Source of the DNA: Muricea muricata | Lineage: Eukaryota; Cnidaria; Anthozoa; Malacalcyonacea; Plexauridae | Assembly: GCA_963855995.1 (NCBI GenBank) | Contig: OY979719.1 | Location: forward strand, 16,587,312-16,651,311 | Reading direction: 5' to 3' | Length of the DNA stretch: 64,000 bases | Shown: positions 1 to 33,125 of the stretch, piece by piece | Numbering within the stretch: position 1 is the first letter of the stretch | Layout: every line of letters starts with the position of its first letter | The notes under the pieces: model-generated | The model's database searches: none | The model's input: only the letters and a program-made list of their open reading frames with translations | What the model was told of the DNA's origin: nothing | Translations under genes and position numbers: made by a program

Positions 1-635
1 CGGTGGTGCAGTCAAAGGCACACAAAATAATAAGATCGTTTGCTATCTGAAACGATATAAACAGAATTCGACGTTTCGGGCGAAGACCCTTTGTCGGAAA
101 GTTAGTATAGTCACTACTAAGTTTGTCTCGTTTTATAGTAATTTAAAATCATATCCTGTGTGCACTTCTAAAATATTTTGTGATAAAATTGGGCTGTCCG
201 CCATCTTGGATTCATTTTTAATTCGTTAACGTCGATTTTAGTGACGTCACAACCTGTGTTAGCGAAGTAAATTAACTCCCAAACATCAATAAGTAGATTC
301 CTTAAATATTGTCAACGGATACGGAGTTGAAAATAGACACGAAAGTATAATACTTAGCTTGTGACGTAACATAAATATACTAAATAACCCAAGATGATGA
401 ATGGCATATTTATAATGTTTTTGAGTCAATCTCGAGAACTATAAACAGACTTTAAGGAAGGTGCAAAATAGTTTTCCAATTCCAATATACTTTAAATTTT
501 ATTGTAATATCTCTTTGTTTGTAAACGTGAAATCTAAGCTAACGTATGTCGTCATAACTTAGTTTCAAAATACATTCACTCCATAATTGTCAATTTTTTC
601 GCTTTTTATAGAAATATTTTTTGTTTTCCAAACAG
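1..635. other. Left-edge non-coding DNA with repeat relics
   Basis: No supportable exon. Around 72-103 there is a GC-richer stretch (CGTTTCGGGCGAAGACCC) that looks like an interspersed repeat rather than coding DNA. At 195-260 a 'ccgccatcttgga ... gacgtcacaac' half-element matches the MITE family seen near 12.7, 16.5, 23.1 and 47.6 kb. If the exon at 636 belongs to a larger gene, this is intron. Confidence 0.5.
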
Positions 636-3231
636 GGTACAGAAAGTTGGGACCAAGAATCCATCAAGAGTTTAAATATTATCAAACGCGCAGTCAAGGC
701 ATACATGCAAAGTTCAGAAATGTGAGTTGATAGAAAAAAATATTTTCGCCAATAGTTAATGACGATTGTTTAAGGATTCAAATTTTGAATCCCGCCTTTC
801 TCGTTGAAACATTGCAAACCTCGCAAAAAATTCCATTTTTAAAAATGCCTTTCAATTATAAACACAGGCGCTCCTTCACAGGGGGGGGGGGAGCGTGACA
901 CTGCTCCCCATTCAAGTTAAGCCGCTTGTGCGACCAAATTCTTTTCGACAAATTCCATGAGCCATACGAGAGCCTGGGTACGAGGTTGGTGCCTTTCACA
1001 GGAGGCACACTTCTACGTTTCAAACAAAAACAAACATGGTAAAAGGGTTGACAGTTCGCGGTTGCTTTTTATACATGCGCAGTGCAGGCAATGCCCAGAG
1101 AGGCTTCTGGTTCACTCGATCCAAACGTTGTATCCGAATAAAATTATTGCATCCCATAAATTATATAGGGATTATCACGGTTAGGGTTAGGGTTGGGGTT
1201 TGGGTCAGGGTTCATTTTATATGCATGAAATGACAATTCCAATAAGTTATTGGAATTGTTAAACGTTGTCACCAATAATCTTATTGGGATACAACGTGCG
1301 GATCGGCTGTCTGGTTAGGGATTATTCCAGAGCCTCTTGTTCCTTTGCGTAGAAGGATCGCGGACTCGGGGAACGAGATACTTGATGGGATAATAATTCC
1401 ATGTTCTCACTACGCGAAATTAAATCTTAATCCAAGCCTTAAATCTAATCAAATCTTTAAATCTCCAACCTATCAAAATTAAAACAAGACAAATAAAACG
1501 TTGGTTAGGGTTAAGGTTGGGGTTAGGGATTGAATTAAGATTTATATTCGCCATACTGAGAACATGGAAATATTACCGTTGACGATGTAGATTACCAATT
1601 TACCGCCCCTGCGTCTAGGTTGTCGCTATTCACGTGCATGAGGCAAAAGATTTATGTCATAAACATCACAAAAATACGTAGGTCTAACCATGCACAGTTT
1701 GCAAACAAGATATATAATTGTTTGATTAAAATATTCAAATATTTAATACTGAATGGCCAATGGCAAATAGCACAAGTAAATTCCAACAAGTGAAAGATCA
1801 TTCTAGTAGGTTAAGCTCTGATTACAAATAACACGACATTCAAAGACAAATATATTAGGGACCTTACGATTTACAGAACGACAACGTGACGGCAACGTCC
1901 TAAGACAAACAGTCAATAGACCTTACCCATGATGACGTAATTTAGTAGTTAAGCGAGTAAAACTATTTAAATATGGCAATATTGTTAAATTTTTTTAAGT
2001 CCTTATTTGTCCAGAGCATTAAATGAAACAAATAATTTAACATATTTATTTCACAAATAATCTTTTTGTTACTTAAACCATTCAATTATATTGCCATATT
2101 CAAATAGTTTTGCATGCTTAACTACTAAATGACGTCATTATGGGTATGGTCTATTGAAAAGAAGTGAATAATTATAGTTGTGAACAATGCATTTGAATAT
2201 TTGAGAAGCGGCTCTCGTATTGTTGACGACGACAAATCAAATATTTTCACGTATTGTATTAACGCAGGCGTATTGAATTTAGCCGGTGGAGTTTTAAATT
2301 CGATCTAGTTAAAGGAGCAGTGTCATCTTTCACGCATATTTTATTTCTTTATTTTCTTGCCATTTTACGAATTTCTTATAGATTCAGTTTGATTAAAGCA
2401 CATAAATTGCATTATTTTTACCTTCTTCTGTATTCAAGAGACAACAAATGTGTGGCGAAATCACTGCAATTCCAACGGTTACATCCCGTCCCGATTTTCG
2501 CATTCTCCATGCTTTAAATACATTGTATACCAAATAAATTCTTTTGCGTTGATTGCCGCATAATTTCCTTCGACCTTTGTTATTCCGTTGCTTTTTTATC
2601 ATCCGGAAATATCGAATTTCAGACCATGCTCGCCCTCCTTTGAGGACGCCATCTTGGATTCCGAACTTGAAAACGTTGGCCCAACGCTTTCAAGTTTATT
2701 ATGCGCAGAAGCATATGCGTGAAATATGACACTGCTCCTTTAACCCCCCACCAGCAGCACACCTTGGGGGTATACCGTGGGAATTCACTTGAAATTTAAG
2801 GCTGTTTTACACTAGACTGAATTTTGGTGTTGAGCGAATTGTCTATTGTGTTTTACCAATATTTTCATTGATTAAAGGGCCCTAAGTTTTACACATATTT
2901 GCAAAGTGGACTCCCCCGGCACGCCCCGAGCGGGGGAGGGGGAATTTTAAATCACTCGTGCATATTACTGTGAACTACCTGACGATTCTCACCGACTGTT
3001 CATTGTTCACTCAAACGCTTTACCTGTAGTTATCGCTTCATTGTTTATACACTTTTGCCTGATCTTAACAAAAACAGTAATTTCGTCTCCTGTCAAAAAT
3101 CATTCAGATTTTCACACTACTCGGAACACAGTAAAACGTTTGGAAATGGTTTATAAACTAAATGTAAGAATTATTCATTCTTTCATTTTAAAAGGCGACG
3201 AAATGTGAAGAAACGCAAGAAGAAAAAATAA
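636..3231 (+). CDS. 3' end of an unrecognised gene (last two exons)
   Basis: Two exons are proposed: 636-721 and 3195-3231. The first has a pyrimidine-rich acceptor (..ttttccaaacag) and a good donor (gtgagt). It reads GTESWDQESIKSLNIIK.. and ends AYMQSSE plus two bases. The second has an acceptor ttcattttaaaag, continues in phase as MRRNVKKRKKKK and stops at TAA 3229-3231. The product therefore ends in a strongly basic lysine-rich tail, as in many nucleolar or RNA-binding proteins; that reading is inference. Upstream exons lie left of the window. The family is not recognised. The 2.4 kb intron holds several MITEs. AATAAA-type signals occur at about 3226 and 3665. The main doubt is the shortness of both exons. 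Confidence 0.45.
1914..2156. mobile_element. Palindromic MITE, arms about 75 bp
   Basis: The left arm begins CAATAGACCTTACCCATGAT and the right arm ends with its reverse complement (..GGTATGGTCTATTG). Both arms share the TGACGT / TAGTAGTTAAGC and ATATGGCAATAT blocks. There is no coding capacity; it is a non-autonomous fold-back element. Confidence 0.75.
2313..2739. mobile_element. MITE with TTAA target duplication
   Basis: Terminal inverted repeats AGGAGCAGTGTCATCTTTCA / ..AATATGACACTGCTCCT are flanked on both sides by TTAA (2309-2312 and 2740-2743). A TTAA duplication is typical of piggyBac and Kolobok elements, so it is probably a non-autonomous derivative of one of them. A related end-fragment (gcgtgacactgctcc) occurs near 893-908. 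Confidence 0.75.
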
Positions 3232-4937
3232 AGAATGGACAGTCCCGGATGACATGGACTCACAAAAGAATAGCAATCCACAAGAATGAGAAAGCAAATT
3301 AGACATCACTAATTCTTGGTTTGCAATCAATCTCTTGGAATGCGTAGACAATGTCAGCCGTCCACGTCGGCTGGATCCAACAATAGAACTAACAACATAT
3401 TCTTTTGCGTTATACCTCCAACATGGCCGTCGTGACGTTAATCAAACCATCAATATGACAATAGTGGAAATTATACAAATGTAAGTTAATAGAAAACAAG
3501 ATACTTCTTATTTAGAGATCAAAGAGGATTTAAGTAAATTCTATCGTTTTCGTTGAACAAAATTACTGGTTCTCGTTGTGAAAAGCCAAAAAACCCAACA
3601 AATTCAGAGAAAACGAAGATTGAATTAAGACCAAAATCGATGTAGAATTTTTTAAAACTGGCTTAATAAAAGTATAACCTTATTAATTCTGTTCTATTGC
3701 AAGTCATTTGTATTATTCCCTAATTCCCAAGGGGTTATTATACTATTTCTTTGTTTCTTTGTTAATTTAAATCATAAATGCATGAGGATTCGTTATATTT
3801 TTCCGCATTTTAAATTCCCATGGGAATACAGCTTGCTTTGTTTATGGTAACATATCGTTCATGATGGTGGGACTTGATTTATAATAATAATCCTCTTTGA
3901 TCGTAAATATGATAAGTATCTTGGAGCTTTCGGGTTTGTTTTGGTGAGCAGGAACAATGGAACAATTAAGTCATTGTTTCTGTGCACTAAAGCTAATTAC
4001 GGAAGTTGTTTGAGAGCAGCTGCGAGGTACCATGCAAATGACGGCGTTTCGGTTAAATGAGTATGAGAATTGCAGTAAAGTTTAAAATGTTTTGATCACT
4101 TTGAACTATATAGAGTAACTGTACTAGATATAGGGACCTTAAATGGCATAGCAACTATGGCTTAGGACCTAAATTCCCATAGACGAGTCTTAAACGAAAA
4201 AAACCAGAGTTGCGTTTCACGTTTTCAAATGGTTTATACTCTTTGCATTCTCATACTTATTTGACCCAGCCATAGACTTTGGTAAGTATTAGGTTTATAT
4301 TTACTTCGGACCAGTTAACACAACAAAATGCCCATGCCCTTTCAGCTAAGGTCTTTTACGCTTGAAAACAAATACTCAGTTTAAGTGGGTTTAAGTAGCT
4401 AGAGATAACGTAATTTATCTTTTTATTTTTATTTTTTGTTTATAACGTAATTTATTAGATAAATGTATGGACTGCGAGGGTGTGCGCCGTGTGTAAGTTG
4501 CATGGGGTTAGGCGTATTAAAGGAGTTAAAATTTTTGAAAGTATGTTGTACCCAAAATCTTCTGTTTGAAAGTCATGTTAACGAAAACGTTTCCTGAATA
4601 AATATCCAGCGCTATTATAAATTCGTAGCATTGGTTGTTATTATTTCAACTAAATTTTATATCACTGCATGCCATGATAGAATTTCTGAACAAAAATGCC
4701 GGTCAAGTTTTGTATATTTTGGAATTTGTAAGTTTCAAGTATAAAGACAAGTAGGCAGCTCACCTGTTTGTGTATAGGACCTTCGATGTTTTCTTTGCAT
4801 ACGGCCTAAAATATCCGAATAAGTAATATTCACTATACATACTTCACCGAAATTTTAGTTCTTTTAATTTTCGGATTTGGGTGGCAGTCGGGGTGGTGGT
4901 GGTGCATGCGGGTTTATCAGCTGAGAGTGACTGTGCG
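3232..4937. other. Intergenic spacer with repeat fragments
   Basis: No convincing exon. At 3335-3450 a segment (ggatccaacaatagaactaa .. catggccgtcgtgacgttaa) is the inverted relative of DNA at about 42,650-42,775, so this is an interspersed repeat. The rest is AT-rich unique-looking sequence. Confidence 0.45.
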
Positions 4938-5180
4938 ATGGCGAGGAAAGTGAGGGTAACGAAAGGAATGCAGGAGCTTAGCACCGAGGAAGACAGCTTA
5001 GAACTGAGGCAGGTAGGCAGTTGGTAGGATCAGTGGGGGGCACTCGTCATTTTGGCTTTGGGAATCAAATTTGCATGCTAAGTATTTATGTCACTAATGT
5101 TTGTTGTTTTAGTTTGTTAGGTATGCGCGGCTGCTCTCTAGAGAAGATCAACTTGGCAATTTGCAATTAGCATTTGCAAG
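4938..5180 (+). CDS. 5' exons of an unrecognised gene
   Basis: ATG at 4938 in a reasonable Kozak context (gtgcgATGGCG) opens MARKVRVTKGMQELSTEEDS.., ending LELRQ at a clean donor (cag|gtaggc, 5012). Exon 2 (5113-5180) has acceptor ttgttgttttag and continues in phase: FVRYARLLSREDQLGNLQLA.., ending at a gttggt donor. The N-terminus is charged and looks soluble, with no signal peptide. The family is not recognised. An exon that would continue the phase is 9,796-10,014 (acceptor ..cattgcatag, 70 codons, stop TGA), but its acceptor is weak and I do not rely on it. If exon 2 is not spliced, the frame runs into the hairpin at 5201 and stops at 5248. Confidence 0.5.
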
Positions 5181-5200
5181 GTTGGTCTTCTCTTCTCCGG

Positions 5201-5318
5201 CTACCCCGGCCAGCTCTTTGAGTGCTACTTCCACCGTAACCAAGTAGAAATACTTGTACTATATGTACAGGTACTTCTACTTAGGTGGAAGTAGCACTTG
5301 AAGAGCTGGCCGGGGTAG
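5201..5318. repeat. Near-perfect hairpin, 118 bp
   Basis: Arms ctaccccggccagctctt.. and ..aagagctggccggggtag enclose a second inverted block (agtgctacttccacc / ggtggaagtagcact). It lies 20 bp after the donor of exon 2 of the preceding gene, and looks like a small MITE. Confidence 0.8.
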
Positions 5319-5538
5319 GGGGATTTTTTTTATTCAATTTTTCAATTCCCATGGGAATTGAATTTTTAATTAAAAGGGGTCACATGTAAATTTTTAAAAC
5401 AGTTTATTGAAAAGAATTTGTAAACATTACAGTTTGAATAACAATAAAAAGAGACTTACACACATGTTATATACGTATTTAAATAACAATACAAGAAAAC
5501 AGAACACGGCGGAAAGAGAAAAATTGTCATTGCACTTA

Positions 5539-5604
5539 ACACAAGTGAATAAACACAAGTGAATAAACACAAGTGAATAAACACAAGTGAATAAACACAA
5601 GTGA
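5539..5604. repeat. 14-bp tandem repeat, about 4.7 copies
   Basis: The unit acaagtgaataaac is repeated head to tail without interruption. Confidence 0.9.
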
Positions 5605-6159
5605 AAACGCCTTGTTAAAAAAACTTGGTCTTTTAAAGATATGTTTTACTTCAAGATATAAATAATTATGAAACAACTGCAAGTGATGGTCTTAATTTGA
5701 AGGAGAAATCGTCTAACATAAAACAACGAGTTGTTTCACAATTACAAAGAAAATATATGGCTCATGCACGCAATTTATTTGCCAAAGAGAACTTTTTGAT
5801 AAGTAATTTAAAATTTCCTCTTGTAAGTGCACTTGAACATCCTACAGGATGAACATATTTAGTCAATACTCCTTTTTAGAAGAATTCGGAGTACCCAAAG
5901 AAAACCCAGAGTTGTCTGATGTTTACATAAGTAATGCAAATCTCAGATAAAAGGCACTTTGCCAATAAAAAAGCCTTTTTGTTCAGTGGGATGTTTTTAT
6001 CGTTCAGGCAAAAAATCTTTCAAACTTTGAAACATCGCGAAGAAGCAATTACTTTTTACGACGAAATTCAAAAGGGTAGAAATTTCACAGCCATATATTT
6101 TCTAATTGTGCTTTTAACCTGACAATGTTGAATTGATTAAATGGAAAATAAAACATGGA

Positions 6160-6375
6160 TGCGCGGAAATACCAGATTTAATTTGAGTGTGTAACATGAC
6201 ATCATGTTCAACATGAGAAATAAATCTGGTATTATATAAACTACAGCCTTTTTTCCAATATAACATATCCAGAAGCTATGATTGATTGAAAAGCGATAAT
6301 TTTCCCATGTGAAATAACCATAAATAATCTCACATGTGATGTCATGAGTTTTATCAGTATCCGAAACCCTATAAA
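6160..6375. repeat. Interspersed repeat, copy 1 (partner at 37,983)
   Basis: Begins near ccagatttaatttgagtgtg and contains aagctatgattgattg and ..ataatctcacatgtgatgtc. The same order of blocks recurs at 37,983-38,270. It has internal inverted segments (ccagattta / taaatctgg), so it is probably a MITE family. Confidence 0.6.
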
Positions 6376-9300
6376 GCACTGTAATTTATATAATAAAATT
6401 GTTTTAACTGTTTTATAAAATACAAGAATATGCAAAAGAAATGCTAAACATGCAGTTTAAAGATATTGTGTAGAGCACATGCTTGTTTTCAAAACTCAAA
6501 AAAGTCTCTTGAAAATTCCACTAGGATAAAAAGTTATCCTGAATACCAGTTTATACAATTCTTTTCATGCTCATCACTAGTGAGGTTACTCAGTAGTGGA
6601 CCACTTTTTCAGAATTTTTTGCAAGTTAAAAAATGTAGAGCAGTTTTAATAACAAAAAATGCATGCGAGATCACTATGACTTTCAATGGAACAAAACACT
6701 TTCATTTTACCATATTGCAGTTTTACCATTCAACGAAAGCAAACAAGAAAGCGAAACATCTGTCCATGCACTGAAAAGATGGGATCTACTCGTGTAAATG
6801 CTTAATTAGTGAATTTAATCAATTTTGCAAAGTATCATTGTCAGGTTAAAAACAAATCTCTTTTGAAGCATACACTTATCTTCACTTACTTGATGAAAAG
6901 AACATGTTCAATAGCCATGTAAACCTGTTTTCTTATGTCATTATTACTATAATACTGTTACAAAGTGGAGCTATTTGAAATGTAAACTGGAACTGAAGCA
7001 AAGGGAATGCAGAACATATAAAATAACAAATTCTTTCAACTGCAATTCGTGCTATTTTATTCCATATGTTGCCAGACAATATTAATCGTTATTAATTAAT
7101 AGAAAAGAGAAGATATTCAAACGCCTAATTTTGTTGTTAGAAATTCCCAAGTACCATCCAAACATTTATCATTTATTAATGTTATGATATTAATTTGAAG
7201 TCTGCATGAAGTTCTTCAGAACTCCAAAACAGATCATACTGTATCGTGATCTTCAATGCAAAACATTTTGAAATAAAAATGTATTTTCGTCTGGTTAAAC
7301 TTCCATGCTGATTGCTTATCTGTGTAAATCTGACATCACTATCATTTTGTTATTTGCTCACATACTGTCACAATCAGAGTTTAAAAAGTTTGAGAAATGG
7401 ATGCCCTTTGGGCAGACAGCACTGACAATTTGGTTGCCGGAGAGCATTTCTCACTTGGTAGACATTGGTCTAACTTAAAGAATCTAGTTGTCTAGTTGTG
7501 GTATTCTTTTTAATGTGCAATAAATTCCCACTGAGCCACATATCTTCTGCTTCAGTTCATCTCAATTCCAAACAAGTTCCATTTTGCAATAAGTGAAAAC
7601 AACATGCAAACTTACTTTGACCTTAAGTAGTTCATTTAAACAAGCTTGATTAAAAAATCACAAAGGTTTTCTCAATGATAAAGTGTTGCAAAGCAACAAA
7701 GAGTTTTTCTTAACTTTTAGGGATTGTGTATTTCAATAGATTCTGAAATTGCTACAAAATATAATACACAACTTATGATCCAAAAACATCTAGAACTATT
7801 GTGATTTTCAAATGAACTTTTACATGAACACTCAAAGTCAACTTAAACAAAAGAAGATGGAGATGATATATATTAAGAAATAGAAATTAAGCAATGAAAT
7901 GAATTCGAAATTTAATACTTATATTGAAATTCTGGTTTGGTGATGGGTTTTTTGTTTCTGATAAAACCACCTCAATCTCCTTTATGTTTAATCACTTTAA
8001 TATTGTAAAGCCAAATAATGACAAAATTGTTTATATATAATTGGAAAAAAGGTTAAGATGTTTTAAATAGGAAAAAATAAATTTCTCAGAACAGAGATAT
8101 TCATAGAATTCATTTTTTTTGGGACCAATATTGGGAAATACTATTGATGTTATCAAAAATGGTTAATGGTTACCATGCTACACAAACTGCCCGCTTTTAA
8201 ATAAAGAGCGATTTGTTGTACATTAATTTCAATTGATTGTTAATTTGAATGGATTTCATTTGAAGACAACAAAAAATAAAATTGGATAAATTTACAAGAC
8301 ATGCTTAATTGCAACTGATTTTTAAATTTTGTCAACCTGAAATTTTGAACACAAGTCTGCCCCATAGGTGATTACTATCTTAACATATGTACTAAAATAA
8401 ACCTTAACAAAAATTGATTGCAAACCAGTAAAAGAAATTTAACTTTTTCAATATCCAAACCTGTGACACCAGGAATTGGTGTGTAAAATATGTTAAAGTA
8501 TTTTAGCGTGCTTTTATAAACTGTTAGGCCGAAACGAAATAAAATTTCTTTGAACAAAACAAGATTTTAACTTTTATAAAACACAGTTCATCATTATTTG
8601 ACTTTTTCTGAGATTAAAATGCTTCAAACTCACAAGACTTTCCATGATAAATGGTTGCAAAAAATAAGATCAATTTGGTGGATATGAAACTGCAATTTCC
8701 AAAATTATACTGTCCCAATCATTGTACAATGATGAAATGCTGTCAACACTAACATACAACATTGTCTTTTTTGTAACAGATAATATTCAAAAACAGCAAA
8801 ACACAGCCACTTATTATGAAAAATCATACAGATTATGAACGCATTTCAATTAAAAATAAAATACAAAAAATTGAGACCTTCTGTGCACTTTTCATCAACA
8901 GCATTCACTTTTCATGTTCAATCAGCCTTCACCCATTCACATTGGTTAATTAAGCATTCTTGGAAACTTCAACATATATCTAAAAAGGTTTAACTTAAAT
9001 TATCAAAATATAAAACAAATAAGCAACTTACATGTTGATCAGACATGTCTGGATTTCATTTCATACAAGGGCATATATTAAAATGGTTTCTGAGTACTTT
9101 ATTATGAGAAATTAATGATGCACTTTACAAATTGATGCAAATTTTGAAAATATGAAATTTCAAGTACCACAGTAGTTATTGTGAAAGCCTCATCCTCACT
9201 CGTGACAAAAGTTCATGTACTATTAAAATATTTTTTCTTCATTATGTCCACAACCACTATCAAAATCAATAAAATGTGCATCATTTAGGATGGACTTGAG

Positions 9301-10362
9301 ACACTTTAAGTAATTTTCAGTTTAGCCGCATGATAAGGTACAAAATGATAAGGTACAGTAAACAGCACCTCATTCAGTCATTCATAGAGGTGTTGTGTGA
9401 TATGGACTTCAAACAAGTCCATAGTAACAGATAATGATATAATTAGTAGCAATGTGATGGCAATGACAAAATGTGCTCATACAACAATTGTACATGCATG
9501 ACATTTTCAGTTCATTCACAATCATAGCAACTTCTTATCCAGCTTCTTATTAAATGTAATAATTTCTTTACTATTGATTTCAAAACCAAATTATTGGTAT
9601 GAAAAAGTCAAGCTATTTTAGGGTTGCAAAACTAGAGTGAAAACATTTATTGATTCTAGCTTCAGAACTTAGTTTGCATTATCTAAGAAAAGTTTACAAA
9701 TCATTTAGGGTGGCTTGATAGTCTACATCATGGTACATTGTACTTCTTTCAGCATAGAATCTTTTATAGTGTATATGTAAAGCTAGTTTGGGTCATTGCA
9801 TAGCTTTACTGATCGTCTTCATAACTGGAAACGTTTTACACTCCTACCATTCAAATGGCCAGAGACATTGTTATCATGGAGAAGGTGTAGAGTTTATGCA
9901 AATGAACTTGTAATTAGAATTGAGTTCTATGATTTCTATGTTCAAGCAAACTTTGAAGAAACTATTTTAAATACAAAGAACAGTGCTATAAAGCTGTGCA
10001 ATGACATAAAATGAAGCTCAAGTAATCACTATAAAACATTTTTTGCTGGAGGGATAAAATCTCTGATGAATTCTGAAATTGCTAAACTTTAGAACAAGCA
10101 TTTTACCCCGTTGCCTGGTACTTGGTTAAATACCATACTGCTACTAAATGGTTAAAAATGACTTAGAAAGTAGAATGCCAACTATCAGAATCTACTACTG
10201 CTGTATGCCAAAAACACACAAGTTGCAACAAGTCTGTATTTCTTGTTTCGCGCATTTCTGGTTTCGATTGTTTCAAAAATTCCTTTACAGAAACCCTCCG
10301 CAAATGACAATTTCCAACAAGCCTAAACTTTATTGTTGATTTCAGGTCTCTTTTTACTGTAA

Positions 10363-10584
10363 TACTCTGAAATTCATAGGGAAAGTTCAGAAGTTTGCCA
10401 TGAAGTTTTCTGAGCTTCGCCATGAAGTTCAAAAGTTCATTTTAAAATATGCAAGCTGGTTTGTAAAGAAAAGCTGTGATTGGCCCAGGAACTCAAAGAA
10501 GCCAATCACATGCTTAGTTTACTAACCAGCTTGTGAATTTTGAAATAACTTTTGAACTTTGCAACGAGGTTTGGAGTATTACAT
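10363..10584. mobile_element. Palindromic MITE
   Basis: Inverted arms run from tgtaatactctgaaattcat to ttggagtattacattg, with inner blocks gttcaaaagttcatttt, gcaagctggttt and gtgattggc matched on the opposite arm. A related fragment lies at about 35,855-35,950. Confidence 0.65.
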
Positions 10585-11690
10585 TGAAAAATTAGCTAAA
10601 ATCGAGTGTAAAAGACTTTCTGCAACTTGATGAAACTGACAAGTTCGTTGCAACTTGTTGATAACAGGTCCCTGTAAATCCCACCTTTGAGCTCACCACA
10701 AATTTGGGACTGATATAAAAATGGAACATTCGTGAGATCATAAAGTAAGCAAATAACCTATTTTTGGCTGTGTCAAGTTTACAACTGGTTCTGTAAATTT
10801 AATCGGGAAGTTAAATGAATGGGAAAGGAAATAATAGCATTCAATTTGCAACATTAGGGGGCATTTACACAAAATTTGCTGGAAAATTTATGCTTTACTT
10901 ATTCCCAAGTCCTTATTACTTTCCTTACTAGAAAACATAAAAACTAAAAGTGGATTCCATCTAATGCAGCTTTTACTTCGGCAAGCGCCCATAGCGAAGA
11001 CCAAACGTGGTTTTCACCGTGCAAAATACAAACTTTGTATGATCAAATATTTCGCTAAATTCAGCCTGATTGTGCACAAAATTTATCTATATCAGGGATC
11101 TAAATACTCTTCTACAACTACTGATAAAAAATAAAGCACAATACCTTAAAATAAAGGCAGGATTGGTTCAAATACATTCGATAATTGCAACACGACATTC
11201 GCACCAAGCGCAAAAATTTTTGAACTGCCAACGAGTACGAGGTAGCCCGACGCTGTACGCAAGCAGTCGATCACTAGTCGATGAATTCCGTACGGAAGTC
11301 GGAAAAAATGTGATAATCGTGCAAAATACCTCAAATTCTCAAAAACTTACTATTGCGGTCTGTTTCATCCAGAAGGAATCTTCAGATGGTAGAGAAATCT
11401 CCACCTGATTTGACTCCCTCCAAGATTCCTTCTGAATGAAATAGACTGTAATCAAATTTATACTATGATGCCACTTTCACACGCCATGTTATCTAATTTG
11501 GTTATTTCATGTCAACATACCTGGATGACGATGAATACATTATAGGCAACACTAAATTGTCTATATTATTGCCAAGTCTGGGCTGGGCGAGGCAGAGGGT
11601 GGGGTGGTCTTCAAAGTCATACTTGCATAAGGTTCAAACACAGGGCTCTACTTGGATGTCCGGAGATGGCGTTCCCGAATAAGCGCCGAA

Positions 11691-11880
11691 GCCACAGAGC
11701 ATACAGAGGTTCAACTTCTCATAGCTTAGCCAGTGCGCTAAGAAGAGACCTTCTCCCCCCTGGCCATTTTTAATATCCATTATGACTGTTTTCGGGGGGA
11801 GAATGCCTCTTTTTAGCGCACTGGATAAGCAAGGGGCACGCATAACTAATGAGAAGTTGAACCTCTGTATGCTCTGTGCC
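11691..11880. repeat. 190-bp inverted repeat
   Basis: Arms cagagcatacagaggttcaa and its complement near 11,851-11,878 are flanked by agcgcactgg-type inner blocks. The frames predicted here are by-products of the palindrome. Confidence 0.75.
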
Positions 11881-12127
11881 GAAGCCACAAACATAGCGGA
11901 GCAAGCTACTTATTTTCATGAAGTTATCACTGACCACGGCTAAACGTGAGCACGCGTCAAAATGCACACCATCCCCTGATTAAATGTGCATTTTTATCAT
12001 GTCATCGCAAAAATCAGATTGCAACTAAGCAAATGGGTTCAAAGCGAAGTCAGGAAATCCCCCAATGACCACTGACATGCGCGGCGAGACAAACTTCAAA
12101 GGCTCTGACTAATTGGCGTTTCTGTTT

Positions 12128-12133
12128 TTTATT
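12128..12133 (-). promoter_or_regulatory. Candidate poly(A) signal of DZANK1
   Basis: AATAAA on the minus strand, about 185 bp beyond the DZANK1 stop codon. Position and hexamer fit; there is no other evidence. Confidence 0.45.
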
Positions 12134-12316
12134 TCTTACTCTGTGACTATGGGTTGCGATTTGTATGAATAGTCCTTATACACAATTTGACAACTTCATT
12201 CATATTGCCTTTGGTTAACTGTTCAAGACATTGACATCAAAGCCAAGTTCTTCTAACTAGCTTGATATACAAACCAATGGTATAAATACTAAAACAGCTG
12301 ACTGCCATGAGGTACG

Positions 12317-32474
<20,158 letters not shown>

Positions 32475-33125
32475 GACGGCACCAAATTTATTTAAAAAGA
32501 AACTACAGACTACAAACTTTTTCTATCCAAAAAAAATACAAAACAAAATATTTGAAAATTTGAAAACATCAACATGCAACCCGCAAACAGGCAATACTAG
32601 CACTGGTCTGTTATCGAACTGGAGCAATGTTAGATACGTTGAAAAAAATAGGAATGCTGAGGACAAAGGCTTAGCGTATATATATTTTAAACTATATTCT
32701 GTGAAAGGCATTTAAATCTGACCATTGCGCTACTGAACTGAACGCTTGAGGTTATCAATCTCCCTCGCAGGCAGTTCTGGGCAAAAGCCCTTGCCACCAG
32801 ACCACAAGTCAAAGCATAGAGTGGTGTTAAAAATTTTTCTTCTTGTCGACTTCAGTAAATTTGACTTACCATAGGAAAAAAATTTCAAATGCTTCCGTCA
32901 GATTTCAGCAATGCTTGTTTGATAATTCGCAACGAAAGATAGCGAAAGCCCACGCCAACGAACCACACGTCAATGCCTGAGCAGGTAGCGTTTGTGATTT
33001 ATACAAAGGCCTTACATTTACCACTGCACGTAAATTACTGACTTAGCCCAATATTTTCCTTCAATTTGACCCTCACCGGCCCAGCCCTAAACCTAGACCT
33101 AACCTTTACCCAAACCCTAGCCAAA

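Larger units (their letters stand above)
722..3194. other. Repeat-rich intron (or spacer)
   Basis: Contains a poly-G run (882-891), interstitial telomere-like tracts (1180-1215 and 1503-1530, ggttagggttaggg variants), an inverted repeat around 1225-1300 (attccaataagttattgga), and the two MITEs listed separately. The two short frames at 957-1233 and those at 2320-2602 have no protein-like features; the latter lie inside a MITE. Confidence 0.5.
5319..12316. other. 7 kb AT-rich stretch without supportable genes
   Basis: Very AT-rich from about 5.4 to 9.8 kb, with no frame that looks protein-like. It could be a long 3' UTR or intron of the gene starting at 4938, or plain intergenic DNA. Around 5,880-5,915 a motif (gagtacccaaagaaaaccca) resembles the SINE at 38.8 kb. 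The frame at 11,070-11,408 (112 codons) lacks recognisable features. An imperfect inverted repeat built on 'aggaatctt' lies at 11,345-11,450. Specific repeats are listed separately. Confidence 0.4.

Noticed and set aside
64..99. Short exon upstream of 636 (NSTFRAKTLCRK)
   Set aside because: Although bounded by ag and gt, the sequence resembles a dispersed repeat motif (cgtttcgggcgaagaccc) rather than coding DNA.
5539..5604. CRISPR-like direct repeats
   Set aside because: The repeats are contiguous without spacers, and the genome is eukaryotic.
9796..10014. Third exon of the gene starting at 4938
   Set aside because: Phase fits and the frame is open for 70 codons, but the acceptor lacks a pyrimidine tract and the intron would be 4.6 kb. 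Not supported enough to annotate.
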